54,510 bases of DNA from an uncultured Clostridium sp. (GCA_946496575.1 CAMMHE010000006.1:1-54510), one strand, 5' to 3'. Counted from the stretch's first letter, positions 33,388 to 43,502 are shown. Notes: generated from the sequence alone by a model not told the origin. Numbers and translations: made by a program.

Positions 33388-33414
33388 GTGAGACCATACA
33401 AAAGTCTCACTTTT
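33386..33414 (+). terminator. Terminator overlapping the DUF4321 stop codon
   Basis: AAGTGAGAC (33386-33394) pairs with GTCTCACTT (33404-33412), and TT follows. The stem starts inside the stop codon. Confidence 0.8.
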
Positions 33415-33445
33415 AAACACTATCCAAAAGTGAAGGGAAAGAGAC

Positions 33446-36400
33446 ATGATTTTTAGAATAATTTATGGTAAAGTAGGGACAGGAAAAAGTACATATTGTT
33501 TGTCACAAGCATGTAAAAATTTACAAAAAAATAATGTAGTAATAATAACACCTGAACAATTTTCATTTATTACTGAAACAAGACTTATGCAAAGTGTATA
33601 CGAAAGCTCAAAATCAAGAGCTGTATTAAATGCTGAAGTTATAACATTTAACAGGATGGCATATAGAGTATTAAATGATATTTTTGGAACTAGCAGAACA
33701 AAAAATAATTTATCAAAATGTGGAAAAGCTATGTTAATATATAATGTATTAGATAAGCAAAAAAACAACTTAAAATTTTTAGGGAAAAATTGTGAAAACG
33801 TAGCTTTAAGTTTAGCAACCATAAATGAATTAAAACAACATGAGATAAATTTAGATAATATACAACAAGAAATAAACAATATAGAAAACAAACATTTAAA
33901 AGCAAAATTAGAAGATATAAATATAATATACAAAGAATTTGAAAAACATATAAAAGATAAATATATAGATGAAACAGATTTACTTACATTACTTGCTGAA
34001 AATGTAGACAAAACAGACATGTTTAAAGATACTATATTTTATATAGATGAATTTTCAGGCTTTACAAAGCAAGAATATAGTGTAATAAAAAAATTAATAA
34101 AAATTGGAAAAGAGGTAAATATAACTATTTGTTCAGACAGTTTATTTACATCATTTAAACCAGACACTGATATCTATTATTCAAATAAGCGAACAATAGC
34201 AAAATTATTCAAAATTGCAGAAGAATTAAATATAAAAATTGGAGAAATAGAATTAAAAGACACATACAGATTTAAAAATCAAGAATTAAAATTTTTACAG
34301 GAAAATTTATATACAAACTATTTAAAAAACATGAGCTTAAAATCCACAAAATATGAAGAAAATGTGGAAAATATACATTTATTTTTAGCAAAAAATCAAT
34401 ATACAGAAATAGAAAATGTTGCTAAAAGCATTACTAAACTTGTAAGAGATGAAAAATACAAATATAAAGATATATCTATAATAACAAAAGATATAAATAT
34501 ATATTCTAGTCTGGTAAGAGCTATATTTTCGAAATATAACATACCAGTATTCATAGATGAAAAAAGAGAATTAAATCAAAATGTGATAATACAATACGTA
34601 TTATCAATACTCGAAATCTTTAGTAGAAATTGGTCATATGAATCTATGTTTAATTATATAAAAACAGGATTTTTATCTGTAGAAATAGATGATATATTCA
34701 AACTAGAAAATTATGCAATAAAGTGGGGAATAAAACAAAACAAATGGAAAAATGATTTTAATTTCAAAACTGAAGAAAATCAGGAAGAAATTCAAAGATT
34801 AAATGAAATTAGAAAACAGATAGTAGAACCTTTAGCTAAATTAAAACAAAGGATAGATGAAAATAAAACTGCAAGTGGAATATCGGAAAATTTATATAAT
34901 TTTTTAATAGAGCAAAGAATAGAAGAGAAAATTTTACAAAAAATTAATAAACTAGAAGAACAAGGATTTATAGATTTAGCAAATGAATATACCAATAGCT
35001 ATAAAGTATTAATTGAAATATTAGATGAAATAAATGTAATATTTACAGAAGATAAAATCACAGTTGAAAAATATATACAAATTTTAAAAGTAGGGTTACA
35101 AAATAGTGGTCTTGGTAAAATACCAGGAACACAAGATCAAGTAATGTTAGCAAATGTTGACAGATCAAGAACTCACAAAGCAAAAATTGTATTTATAATA
35201 GGTGTAAACGATGGAATATTCCCAAGTGTAAATAAAAATGAGGGGTTTTTAGATGATGCAGATAGAGAAATATTAAAACAAGATGGTATAGAATTGGCAA
35301 AAGGAACTATAGAATCACTATATGAAGATAATTTTAATATTTATAAAGCATTTACAACAGCAGAACAAAAATTATATATATCATATATATCATCTAATAC
35401 AGAAGGAAATGCACAAAGACCATCTATATTAATTTCAAAAATAAAAAAAATATTTCCAAAATTATATGAAGAAAGTGATATAATAAATAAAAAGCAAGAA
35501 ATTTTAACACCAGAAACAACATATGAAGAATTAATAGAAAATATAAACTCTTTAAAAGAAGGCAAAGAAATAGAAGATAAATGGTATCATATATATAAAT
35601 ATTATAGAAACAATCAAATTTGGGATAAAAAATTAAAACTTAATTTAGAAGGACTAAGATACACAAATTTACCACAAAATATAGATCAAAAAAATATACA
35701 AAAATTATATGGGAATACATTAACAACAAGTATTTCTAAATTAGAAACATATAGAAAATGTGCATTCTCATATTATTTAAAATATGGCTTAAAATTAAAA
35801 CCAAAACAAGAGCTTAAAATTCAAAGCATAAATACAGGTACATTTATGCATGAAGTAATTGATGAATTTTTTGAAACCATAAAAGCAAAGGGAAAAACCT
35901 TACAAGATTTTATAGATTATGAGCCACAAATTATTAACGAAAACGAAAGTGATAGAATAATAAATTATACTGAATCTGAAGATAATAATATAGAATTAAA
36001 ACAAATAATAGACAAAATTATAGAAGGAAAATTAAAACAAAATAAAAATTACATATTTACGTATAATAATAAATATAACATTTTAGTGGAAAGATTAAAA
36101 AGAATAATTTTAAAAGCATTAAAATATATAATACAAACACTAGTACAGAGCGAATTTGAAACATTAGGAACAGAAATTGAATTTGCTAAAGATGGAAAAT
36201 ATAGACCAATTACAATAAATTTAGAAAATGGCAAAAAAGTTCAAATAACAGGAAAAATAGATAGAATAGATATTGCAAAAAACGAAGATGGAAAATACTT
36301 AAGAATAATAGATTACAAATCTTCAGCAAAAGATATAGATTTAAATGAGGTATATGCCGGTTTACAAATACAATTGTTAACTTATATGGATGCAATTTGT

Positions 36401-36898
36401 AAAGAAGAAGACTTAATACCAGCTGGAATCTTATATTTCTCTTTATTAGAGCAAACAATAAAAGCAGAAAGAAGATTAAATAAAGAAGAGATAGAAGAGA
36501 AAATAAAAGAAAATTTCAGAATGAAAGGGTTAATTTTAGCAGATGTAAAAGTAGTAAAGATGCATGACAAAAACTTGACACAAGGAGCATCAAAATTAGT
36601 ACCAGCATATATTGATAAATCAGGAAATTTAAGTATAAAAAAAACCAAAGGAATTACAAAAGAGCAATTTGAAATTTTGCAAAAATATATTTACAAAACT
36701 ATAAAAGAAATAAGCACAGAAATTTTAAATGGAAATATAGAATTAAATCCATATAATAAAGATGGAAATACTCCTTGCAAATATTGTGAATATAAACAAA
36801 TATGTAATTTTAATACTAGTTTATATAAAAACGAATACAATTACATACCTAAAAAATCAAAAGAAGAGGTTATTAGTGATATGAAAGGAAAATGTTAA
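33446..36898 (+). CDS. addB: ATP-dependent helicase/nuclease subunit B (AddB)
   Basis: AddB (1150 residues) is the second subunit of the AddAB helicase-nuclease that resects double-strand breaks for RecA. The N-terminal Walker A is IYGKVGTGKSTYCLSQA. The C-terminal nuclease has IIDYKSSAKDIDL (the Asp-Tyr-Lys core). The iron-sulfur cluster ligands are Cys772 (YRKCAFSYYLKYGL) and Cys1111, Cys1114 and Cys1120 (CKYCEYKQIC). Length is typical. The partner gene addA, normally next door, is not present here; a PgeF gene follows with a 1-base overlap. A GAAGGGAAAG site precedes the ATG. Confidence 0.96.
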   Translation: MIFRIIYGKVGTGKSTYCLSQACKNLQKNNVVIITPEQFSFITETRLMQSVYESSKSRAVLNAEVITFNRMAYRVLNDIFGTSRTKNNLSKCGKAMLIYNVLDKQKNNLKFLGKNCENVALSLATINELKQHEINLDNIQQEINNIENKHLKAKLEDINIIYKEFEKHIKDKYIDETDLLTLLAENVDKTDMFKDTIFYIDEFSGFTKQEYSVIKKLIKIGKEVNITICSDSLFTSFKPDTDIYYSNKRTIAKLFKIAEELNIKIGEIELKDTYRFKNQELKFLQENLYTNYLKNMSLKSTKYEENVENIHLFLAKNQYTEIENVAKSITKLVRDEKYKYKDISIITKDINIYSSLVRAIFSKYNIPVFIDEKRELNQNVIIQYVLSILEIFSRNWSYESMFNYIKTGFLSVEIDDIFKLENYAIKWGIKQNKWKNDFNFKTEENQEEIQRLNEIRKQIVEPLAKLKQRIDENKTASGISENLYNFLIEQRIEEKILQKINKLEEQGFIDLANEYTNSYKVLIEILDEINVIFTEDKITVEKYIQILKVGLQNSGLGKIPGTQDQVMLANVDRSRTHKAKIVFIIGVNDGIFPSVNKNEGFLDDADREILKQDGIELAKGTIESLYEDNFNIYKAFTTAEQKLYISYISSNTEGNAQRPSILISKIKKIFPKLYEESDIINKKQEILTPETTYEELIENINSLKEGKEIEDKWYHIYKYYRNNQIWDKKLKLNLEGLRYTNLPQNIDQKNIQKLYGNTLTTSISKLETYRKCAFSYYLKYGLKLKPKQELKIQSINTGTFMHEVIDEFFETIKAKGKTLQDFIDYEPQIINENESDRIINYTESEDNNIELKQIIDKIIEGKLKQNKNYIFTYNNKYNILVERLKRIILKALKYIIQTLVQSEFETLGTEIEFAKDGKYRPITINLENGKKVQITGKIDRIDIAKNEDGKYLRIIDYKSSAKDIDLNEVYAGLQIQLLTYMDAICKEEDLIPAGILYFSLLEQTIKAERRLNKEEIEEKIKENFRMKGLILADVKVVKMHDKNLTQGASKLVPAYIDKSGNLSIKKTKGITKEQFEILQKYIYKTIKEISTEILNGNIELNPYNKDGNTPCKYCEYKQICNFNTSLYKNEYNYIPKKSKEEVISDMKGKC

Positions 36899-37713
36899 TG
36901 ACAGATTTAACAAATAAAAATGTTATACATGTAAAAAAATGTGGTATTGAATATTTACAATTTAGAAGACTATTAGAATATAAAGATAGAGTTTTACATG
37001 CATATTCGCTAGGAATAGAAAAAAGCTATAGAGTAGCTAAAGAAGAAAAAAGAAATTTAGTTGAAGAAGCAAAAAAAACACAACAAAATTATAAGACATT
37101 TTGTCAAGAAATAGGTGTTAATTATAATAGCTTAATATATAGCAATCAATTTCATACAGACAATATAGAATGCATATATGAAAGAACAAATTTTAATAAG
37201 ATAGAAGTAGATGGACTCTGCACAAACATAAAAAATTTGCCACTATCAACTATAAATGCAGATTGCATATTATTTTTATTTTATGATCCTAAAAAAAATG
37301 TTATAGCGAATATTCACTCTGGTTGGAAAGGAACAATACAAAGAATCTCAACAAAAGCAATTATAAAAATGGAAAAAGAATATGGATGTAATCCAAAAGA
37401 TATAATTTGTTGCATAAGTCCATCAATTAGAAAATGTCATTTTGAAGTAAGAAAAGAAGTAAAAGATTTATTTAATAGAGAATTTATAGATATAGGAAAT
37501 TTACAAGAGATAATAGAAGAAAAAACACCAAATGAAAAATGGAATATAGATACAGTGCTATTAAACAAAATAATTTTAACAAAAGCTGGGCTAGAGGAAT
37601 CAAATATTATAGATTCAGGTATATGTACTGTATGTAATAAAGATATAATACATTCATATAGAATAGAAAAACAAGGGTATGGAGTAGAAACTGCAATAAT
37701 TGGATTAATTTAA
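36898..37713 (+). CDS. pgeF: PgeF/YfiH family (laccase-domain) protein
   Basis: This 271-residue protein belongs to the Cu-oxidase_4 (YfiH/PgeF) family. In E. coli PgeF removes L-Ser wrongly put into peptidoglycan precursors; relatives act on purine nucleosides. The zinc/copper site residues lie in SNQFHTDNIE (His), INADCILFLFYD (Cys) and IANIHSGWKGTIQRI (His), and SPSIRKCHFEV is also typical. The start overlaps the addB stop as TAATG, with AAAGGA 8 bases before ATG 36898, so translation is coupled to addB. The ATG at 36892 is too close to that site. Confidence 0.9.
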   Translation: MTDLTNKNVIHVKKCGIEYLQFRRLLEYKDRVLHAYSLGIEKSYRVAKEEKRNLVEEAKKTQQNYKTFCQEIGVNYNSLIYSNQFHTDNIECIYERTNFNKIEVDGLCTNIKNLPLSTINADCILFLFYDPKKNVIANIHSGWKGTIQRISTKAIIKMEKEYGCNPKDIICCISPSIRKCHFEVRKEVKDLFNREFIDIGNLQEIIEEKTPNEKWNIDTVLLNKIILTKAGLEESNIIDSGICTVCNKDIIHSYRIEKQGYGVETAIIGLI

Positions 37714-37743
37714 TAAAACAAAAAAGAAAAGGATAAAATAACA

Positions 37744-40700
37744 ATGCTAAAAAAAGTAAAAGAAGTATTTAGTGATTATAAAACTAAAAGTAATATACAA
37801 AATGCGTTTATAGAAAAAATGAATTTAATAAAAAAAATTAATACTTTAGAAATTGTATTGCAATCGGAAGAATATTTAGAAATAAAGGAAATTTGGTATT
37901 TTGAGAGCTTTTTAATCGAAAGATTTCAATTTGCACATGTTGATACAATAATTAAATATTCAGATAATGTAGAAATAAAATGTATTGAAAAAGAATGGAA
38001 AAATCTAATTTGTTATATGACGCATAAATATCCATTAATGAAACCAATGTTATTATTAAAAAGTTTAATAGAAATAGAAGAATCAAATATAAATGTATGT
38101 ATGCATATTAAAGGTGCAGATTTTCTAAAAGCTAGAAAATTAGATAAAGAATTAGAAAAAGTAATAAAAAATATATTTGGAAAAACATATAAAATAAATT
38201 TATATGAAAATATATCTCAAGAAGAGGTAAACGAAATTCAAAAGCAAAATCAAGAAATACTAAATGAAGCTGTAGAATCTGCAAAAATATCATCAAAAAT
38301 GTATGAAGAAAATATATACAAAGAAATCACAAATCATACACAAAGTATTACAGAAGCATCAGATCATAATAAAGAGATTTTACAACAGTCCCAAAACGAA
38401 ATAGAAGCAGAAACTTCAATTGAAGAACAAAATGAAATTTATATAATAGGTAAACCTTCGAAAACAAAAGAGAAATTAGTAGAAATAAAACAAATAAATT
38501 CTGAAAGTGGAAGAATTGCAATAGAAGGAAAAATTATAACATGTGAATGTAAAGAAACAAAAACAGGAAAGGGAATGATAGTATTTGAACTTTTCGATGG
38601 AACAGGTTTAATTACATGTAAATCATTTGCAAAAGATGCAAATGAAGGAGCAGATATAATACAAAAGATAAAACAAGCAAAAGCAATAAAAGTAATAGGA
38701 AAAGCAGGACTAGATACATATGTAGGAGATGTAACAATAATTACAAACATTATAATAGCAACTCAAAAGGAAATAGCAGATATGCCAGAAGAATCAGATG
38801 AAAATACTCCACTTATTTTAGGTAAAAAAATGGATATACAAGAGCCATTAATAAAAATAAAAGATTTAAATATAGACGATGGAAATATTTCATTAGATGG
38901 TGAAATCATCCATATGGAAGATAAAGAATTGAAATCAGGAAAAACATTATTAAGCTTTGACTTATATGATGGAACCAGTACATTAACATGCAAAGCATTT
39001 CTAGAAAAAAATAGTGCAAAAAAGATAATTGGAAGAATGAAAAAAGTAAAAGGAGTAAAAATTGCAGGAACTGTGCAAATGGATACATTTTCAAGTGAAA
39101 TTACTGTAATGGCAAATACAATAATAGAAAGTAATGGAGTAAAAAAGTCAAAAAGGCAAGATTTATCAGAAACAAAAAGAGTAGAATTGCATATGCATAC
39201 ACAAATGAGCCAAATGGATGCAATAACATCAGCAACAGATCTAATAAAAAGAGCAATGAGTTGGGGTATGAAATCAATTGCAATAACAGATCATGGAGTT
39301 GTGCAAGCATTTCCAGAAGCACATAAATTATTAGGAAGAGAAAACCCAGATATGAAGGTAATCTATGGCGTAGAAGCATATTTAGCACCTGATAGAGAAT
39401 CATCAGTTACAAATGCAAAAGGACAAGCAATAGACACTACTTATTGTGTTTTAGATTTAGAAACAACTGGATTTTCACCAAGAACTGAAAAGATAACAGA
39501 AATTGGAATAATGAAAATAAAAGGAGGAGAAGTTTTAGAAAAATTTAGTGAATTTGTAAACCCAGAAAAGCCAATTCCTCAAAGAGTTGTAGAAGTTACA
39601 AATATAACAGATGATATGGTCAAAGATGCTGAAACTATAGAAAAAATATTTCCAAAAGTTTTAGAATTTATAAAAGGAACTGTATTAGTAGCACATAATG
39701 CAAAATTTGATATAGGTTTTCTAAAATATATAGCAAAACAATTAGGATATGACTTTGACTTTACATATATAGATACATTAAATTTAGCAAAAGACATTTT
39801 TCCAAATCTTAAAAAATACAAATTAGGGAAAATAGCAGATGACCTTGGTATAAAAGTAGAAGTAGCACACCGTGCATTAGATGATGTTGATACAACAGTA
39901 AAAGTATTTAATGTGATGTTAGAAAAAATAAAAGAAAAAGGAATTACTAAAATAGAAGACATAGATAAATATTCTAGCGGAGCTGAAGCAAAAAAAGATG
40001 AATATAAAAAATTAAATACATATCATGCAATAATCCTAGCCCAAAACTATGTTGGATTAAAAAATCTTTATAAATTAATATCATATTCACATCTACACTA
40101 TTTTTATAAAAAACCACGTATTTTAAAAAGCTTATATAAAAAATATTCAGAAGGGTTAATTTTAGGAAGTGCATGTAGTGAAGGAGAGCTATATCAAGCA
40201 ATATTACTTGGAAAATCAGATGATGAAATAGAAGAAATTGCAAAAGATTATGATTATTTAGAAATACAGCCGATTGGGAATAATGATTATTTAGTTAGAA
40301 ATGAACAAGTTCCAAATAGAGAATATTTAAAGGAAATAAACAAGAAAATTGTTAAACTAGGCGAAAAATTAAATAAATTAGTAGTAGCAACATGTGATGT
40401 ACATTTTATGGATCCACAAGACGAAATTTATAGACGAATATTAGAAGCCGGACAAGGATATAAAGATGCAGACAATCAAGCACCTTTATATTTGAGAACA
40501 ACTGAAGAAATGTTAGAAGAATTTGGCTATTTAGGAAAAGAAAAGGCATATGAAGTAGTCGTAACAAATACAAATAAGATATCTGATATGTGTGAAAGAA
40601 TAAGTCCAATATCACCTGAAAAATGTCCACCACATATTCCTGGATGTGAACAAACTATAAAAGATATAGCGTATTCGAAAGCACATGAATTATATGGAGA

Positions 40701-42510
40701 AGTGTTACCAGAAATAGTTCAAAATAGATTAAACAAAGAACTAGATTCAATTATAAAAAATGGATTTTCAGTAATGTACATTATAGCACAAAAATTAGTA
40801 TGGAAATCGAACGAAGATGGTTATATAGTTGGCTCAAGAGGATCAGTAGGATCATCATTTGTAGCAAATATGACAGGAATAACAGAAGTAAATTCACTTG
40901 AACCACATTATAGGTGTCCAAACTGCAAGTATTCTGATTTTACAGATTATGGAGTAAAAAATGGATTTGATTTACCAGATAAAAATTGTCCTGAATGTGG
41001 TGCAAAACTTGAAAAAGATGGTATGGATATACCATTTGAAACTTTTTTAGGATTTAATGGAGATAAAGAACCAGATATAGACTTGAATTTTTCAGGGGAA
41101 TATCAAGCAAAAGCACATAAATATACAGAAGTTATATTTGGAAAGGGAACAACATTTAAAGCTGGCACAGTAGGAACAGTAGCAGATAAAACAGCTTTTG
41201 GGTATGTAAAAAAATATTTTGAAGAAAGACATATTCCAGTAACAAAAGCAGAAATAACAAGATTATCGGTAGGATGTACTGGAATAAAAAGAACCACAGG
41301 GCAACATCCAGGAGGAATTATAGTAGTACCAAAAGGAAGAGAAATATTTGAGTTTACACCTGTTCAACATCCAGCAGATGATCCAAATTCTGATATAATA
41401 ACAACACATTTTGATTATCACTCAATTGATCAAAACTTATTAAAACTTGATATATTAGGACATGATGATCCAACTGTAATTAGAATGTTACAAGATATAA
41501 CAGGAATAGATCCAACAAAAATTCCATTAGATGATAAACAAACGATGTCTATTTTTAGCTCAACTGAAGCATTAGGAGTAACACCAGAACAAATACATTC
41601 AGAAGTTGGAAGTTTTGGAATACCTGAATTTGGAACAAAATTTGTAAGAGGAATGTTAGTAGATACAAAACCAACTACATTTGATGAGCTAATACGTATA
41701 TCTGGATTATCACATGGTACAGATGTATGGCTTGGAAATGCACAAAGTTTAATACAAGAAGGAACAGTAACATTAAATGAGGCAATATGTTGTAGAGATG
41801 ATATAATGATATATCTAATGAAACAAGGATTAGAACCTAACCCATCATTTAAAATAATGGAAACAGTCCGTAAAGGAAAGGCATTAAAAGATCCAGAAAA
41901 ATGGGAACAATATAAACAAATGATGAGAGAACATAATGTTCCAGAATGGTATATAAAATCATGTGAAAAAATAAAATATATGTTTCCAAAAGCACATGCA
42001 GCAGCATATGTAACAAATGCATTTAGGATAGCGTGGTTTAAAGTTCATCAACCTTTAGCATATTATGCAGCATATTTTACAATAAGAGCAAAATCATTTG
42101 ATAGTGAAGTTATGATTTTTGGAAAGGAAAAGGTAAAAAATAAAATGAAAGAAATAGACTTATTAGGAAATTCTGCAACGCAAAAAGACAAAGATATGTA
42201 CGATGATTTAGAAATAGTACTAGAGATGTATGAAAGAGGATTCAAATTTTTACCAATAGATTTATATAAATCACATTCAACAAAATTTAAAGTAGAAGAT
42301 AATGCAATAAGACCTCCTATTAATAGTATACCAGGATTAGGAACAGTTGCAGCAGAAGGAATAGAAGAAGCAAAAAAAGATGGACCATTTATGTCAATAG
42401 ATGACATGAAAATTAGATCAAAAATAGGAAATTCAGTAATAGAATTGTTAGATAAATTTGAATGTTTAAAAGGAATGCCACAGAGTAACCAATTAAGTTT
42501 GTTTGGATAA
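37744..42510 (+). CDS. polC: DNA polymerase III PolC-type, with duplicated OB domain
   Basis: The replicative polymerase of low-GC Gram-positive bacteria, with 1588 residues instead of the usual 1430-1470. After an N-terminal domain and a Gln/Glu-rich linker, two consecutive related OB domains are present, at about residues 232-340 and 355-465. Each contains a Gly-Lys start, LVEIKQIN/LIKIKDLN, EGKII/DGEII, FDGTGLITCKSF/YDGTSTLTCKAF and VIGKA/KIAGT. Then comes the PHP domain (VELHMHTQMSQMDAITSATD, about 480), the DEDDh proofreading exonuclease (LDLETTGFSPRTEKITEIGI, VAHNAKFDIGFL, AHRALDDV), a four-Cys zinc module (CPNC, CPEC) and the polymerase active site PDIDLNFSGEYQ near residue 1110. The C terminus is complete. 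AAAAGGA precedes the ATG. Confidence 0.97.
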   Translation: MLKKVKEVFSDYKTKSNIQNAFIEKMNLIKKINTLEIVLQSEEYLEIKEIWYFESFLIERFQFAHVDTIIKYSDNVEIKCIEKEWKNLICYMTHKYPLMKPMLLLKSLIEIEESNINVCMHIKGADFLKARKLDKELEKVIKNIFGKTYKINLYENISQEEVNEIQKQNQEILNEAVESAKISSKMYEENIYKEITNHTQSITEASDHNKEILQQSQNEIEAETSIEEQNEIYIIGKPSKTKEKLVEIKQINSESGRIAIEGKIITCECKETKTGKGMIVFELFDGTGLITCKSFAKDANEGADIIQKIKQAKAIKVIGKAGLDTYVGDVTIITNIIIATQKEIADMPEESDENTPLILGKKMDIQEPLIKIKDLNIDDGNISLDGEIIHMEDKELKSGKTLLSFDLYDGTSTLTCKAFLEKNSAKKIIGRMKKVKGVKIAGTVQMDTFSSEITVMANTIIESNGVKKSKRQDLSETKRVELHMHTQMSQMDAITSATDLIKRAMSWGMKSIAITDHGVVQAFPEAHKLLGRENPDMKVIYGVEAYLAPDRESSVTNAKGQAIDTTYCVLDLETTGFSPRTEKITEIGIMKIKGGEVLEKFSEFVNPEKPIPQRVVEVTNITDDMVKDAETIEKIFPKVLEFIKGTVLVAHNAKFDIGFLKYIAKQLGYDFDFTYIDTLNLAKDIFPNLKKYKLGKIADDLGIKVEVAHRALDDVDTTVKVFNVMLEKIKEKGITKIEDIDKYSSGAEAKKDEYKKLNTYHAIILAQNYVGLKNLYKLISYSHLHYFYKKPRILKSLYKKYSEGLILGSACSEGELYQAILLGKSDDEIEEIAKDYDYLEIQPIGNNDYLVRNEQVPNREYLKEINKKIVKLGEKLNKLVVATCDVHFMDPQDEIYRRILEAGQGYKDADNQAPLYLRTTEEMLEEFGYLGKEKAYEVVVTNTNKISDMCERISPISPEKCPPHIPGCEQTIKDIAYSKAHELYGEVLPEIVQNRLNKELDSIIKNGFSVMYIIAQKLVWKSNEDGYIVGSRGSVGSSFVANMTGITEVNSLEPHYRCPNCKYSDFTDYGVKNGFDLPDKNCPECGAKLEKDGMDIPFETFLGFNGDKEPDIDLNFSGEYQAKAHKYTEVIFGKGTTFKAGTVGTVADKTAFGYVKKYFEERHIPVTKAEITRLSVGCTGIKRTTGQHPGGIIVVPKGREIFEFTPVQHPADDPNSDIITTHFDYHSIDQNLLKLDILGHDDPTVIRMLQDITGIDPTKIPLDDKQTMSIFSSTEALGVTPEQIHSEVGSFGIPEFGTKFVRGMLVDTKPTTFDELIRISGLSHGTDVWLGNAQSLIQEGTVTLNEAICCRDDIMIYLMKQGLEPNPSFKIMETVRKGKALKDPEKWEQYKQMMREHNVPEWYIKSCEKIKYMFPKAHAAAYVTNAFRIAWFKVHQPLAYYAAYFTIRAKSFDSEVMIFGKEKVKNKMKEIDLLGNSATQKDKDMYDDLEIVLEMYERGFKFLPIDLYKSHSTKFKVEDNAIRPPINSIPGLGTVAAEGIEEAKKDGPFMSIDDMKIRSKIGNSVIELLDKFECLKGMPQSNQLSLFG

Positions 42511-42547
42511 TAATTTTAATTTCAGATGTAAAGGAGATAATAATATA

Positions 42548-42829
42548 ATGGAAGGAATAATTACTACAAAAAACATTATTATATATTTAATTTTTATAAA
42601 TATAATAGGATTTCTAGCTATGGGAATTGATAAAAGAAAAGCAGAAAAAGGTGCGTGGAGAATACCTGAAAAAACATTATTTTTATTAACTATATTAGGT
42701 GGAGGAATTGGTACAATCGCTGGTATGTATATATTTAGACATAAGACGAAAAAATTAGAGTTTACAATAGGAATGCCTGCCATTTTAATATTAGAAATTA
42801 TTGCAGTAATTTATTTTAAATTTATTTAA
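42548..42829 (+). CDS. DUF1294 membrane protein
   Basis: This 93-residue protein has the DUF1294 pattern: a first membrane helix, MGIDKRKAEKGAWRIPEKTL, a Gly-rich helix LTILGGGIGTIAGMYIFRHK and a third helix near the end. Function is unknown; it is often fused to cold-shock domains in other bacteria. Here it stands alone and is behind polC by 37 bases. AAAGGAG lies 11 bases before the ATG at 42548; the TTG at 42503 would overlap polC and is rejected. Confidence 0.88.
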   Translation: MEGIITTKNIIIYLIFINIIGFLAMGIDKRKAEKGAWRIPEKTLFLLTILGGGIGTIAGMYIFRHKTKKLEFTIGMPAILILEIIAVIYFKFI

Positions 42830-42837
42830 TATAGAGC

Positions 42838-42868
42838 ACAAGATAGGATTTATTTCTATCTTGTTTTT
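42838..42868 (+). terminator. Terminator after DUF1294
   Basis: ACAAGATAG (42838-42846) pairs with CTATCTTGT (42856-42864), followed by TTTT. It ends the addB-pgeF-polC-DUF1294 cluster. Confidence 0.85.
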
Positions 42869-42984
42869 AAAATTTTTTTAATTAGGTACACATAAATACA
42901 AAAAATAAAATGGAAATAAATGGAAAAAATAATTATCAACATATATTTGTGAACAACGTGTGAAAAAACATGCATATTTATTAG

Positions 42985-43028
42985 TTATTCACAGACTTAT
43001 CCACATTATCCACAGTGTATGTGGATAA
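42985..43028. other. Cluster of four DnaA boxes
   Basis: Four 9-mers fit TTATNCACA within 44 bp: TTATTCACA (42985-42993), TTATCCACA (42997-43005), TTATCCACA (43006-43014, directly abutting) and the inverted TGTGGATAA (43020-43028). The last three are perfect consensus boxes. A one-mismatch site TTATCAACA lies at 42933-42941. The rest of this 313-base gap between genes (42830-43142) holds the terminator and very AT-rich DNA. No dnaA, dnaN or other origin gene is in the window. Confidence 0.85.
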
Positions 43029-43142
43029 CTTTAAAATCTAAAATGTAAACAAATAAGGAAACATAAAAAAATAAAATATACATAAAAATTTCACAATAAA
43101 AGCAAAAAAAAATAAAATATATAATATAAAGGAAGGATAAAA

Positions 43143-43502
43143 ATGTTAAAAATATTTAAAAATTTTTTGAAAAATCGTTTAAATAACTATAATGGATTTA
43201 GATCAACAATAAATATAAAAGAAATCACATATAAAGAACTATTGCAAAAAGTAAAAGATGGTGCAATATTAATAGATGTTAGAACGAATCAAGAATTTAA
43301 TGAAGGACATATAAGTAGAGCAATAGTAATTCCATATTATGAGATTTCTGATAAAATACAAAGTCTAGTTATAGATAAAAAAGATACAATTATTATATAT
43401 TGTCAAAATGGTGGAAGAGGAAAAAAAGCATGTGAAATTCTTGAAAAACTTGGATATGAAAATGTATACAATTTAAAAGATGGCATTGAAGGAATTTGTT
43501 AA
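43143..43502 (+). CDS. Rhodanese-domain protein
   Basis: This 119-residue protein has a single rhodanese domain: GAILIDVRTNQEFNEGHISR, AIVIPYYEI and the active-site loop IIYCQNGGRGKKACEILEKL with its Cys, then LGYENVYNLKDGIEG. Such domains carry sulfur as a persulfide for transfer to acceptors. The N-terminal 35 residues are basic and helical without a signal peptide. It starts behind AAGGAAGG, next to the DnaA-box cluster, and a T-box leader follows. Confidence 0.88.
   Translation: MLKIFKNFLKNRLNNYNGFRSTINIKEITYKELLQKVKDGAILIDVRTNQEFNEGHISRAIVIPYYEISDKIQSLVIDKKDTIIIYCQNGGRGKKACEILEKLGYENVYNLKDGIEGIC

Noticed and set aside
36892..36897. Start of pgeF at the ATG at 36892
   Set aside because: The AAAGGA site ends 3 bases before it. 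The ATG at 36898 has normal spacing and forms the common TAATG coupling with the addB stop.
42870..43142. Chromosomal origin of replication at the DnaA-box cluster
   Set aside because: Genes on both sides run on the same strand, no dnaA, dnaN, rpmH or parB is nearby, and no DnaA-trio series or DNA-unwinding repeat is visible. It is kept only as a DnaA-box cluster.
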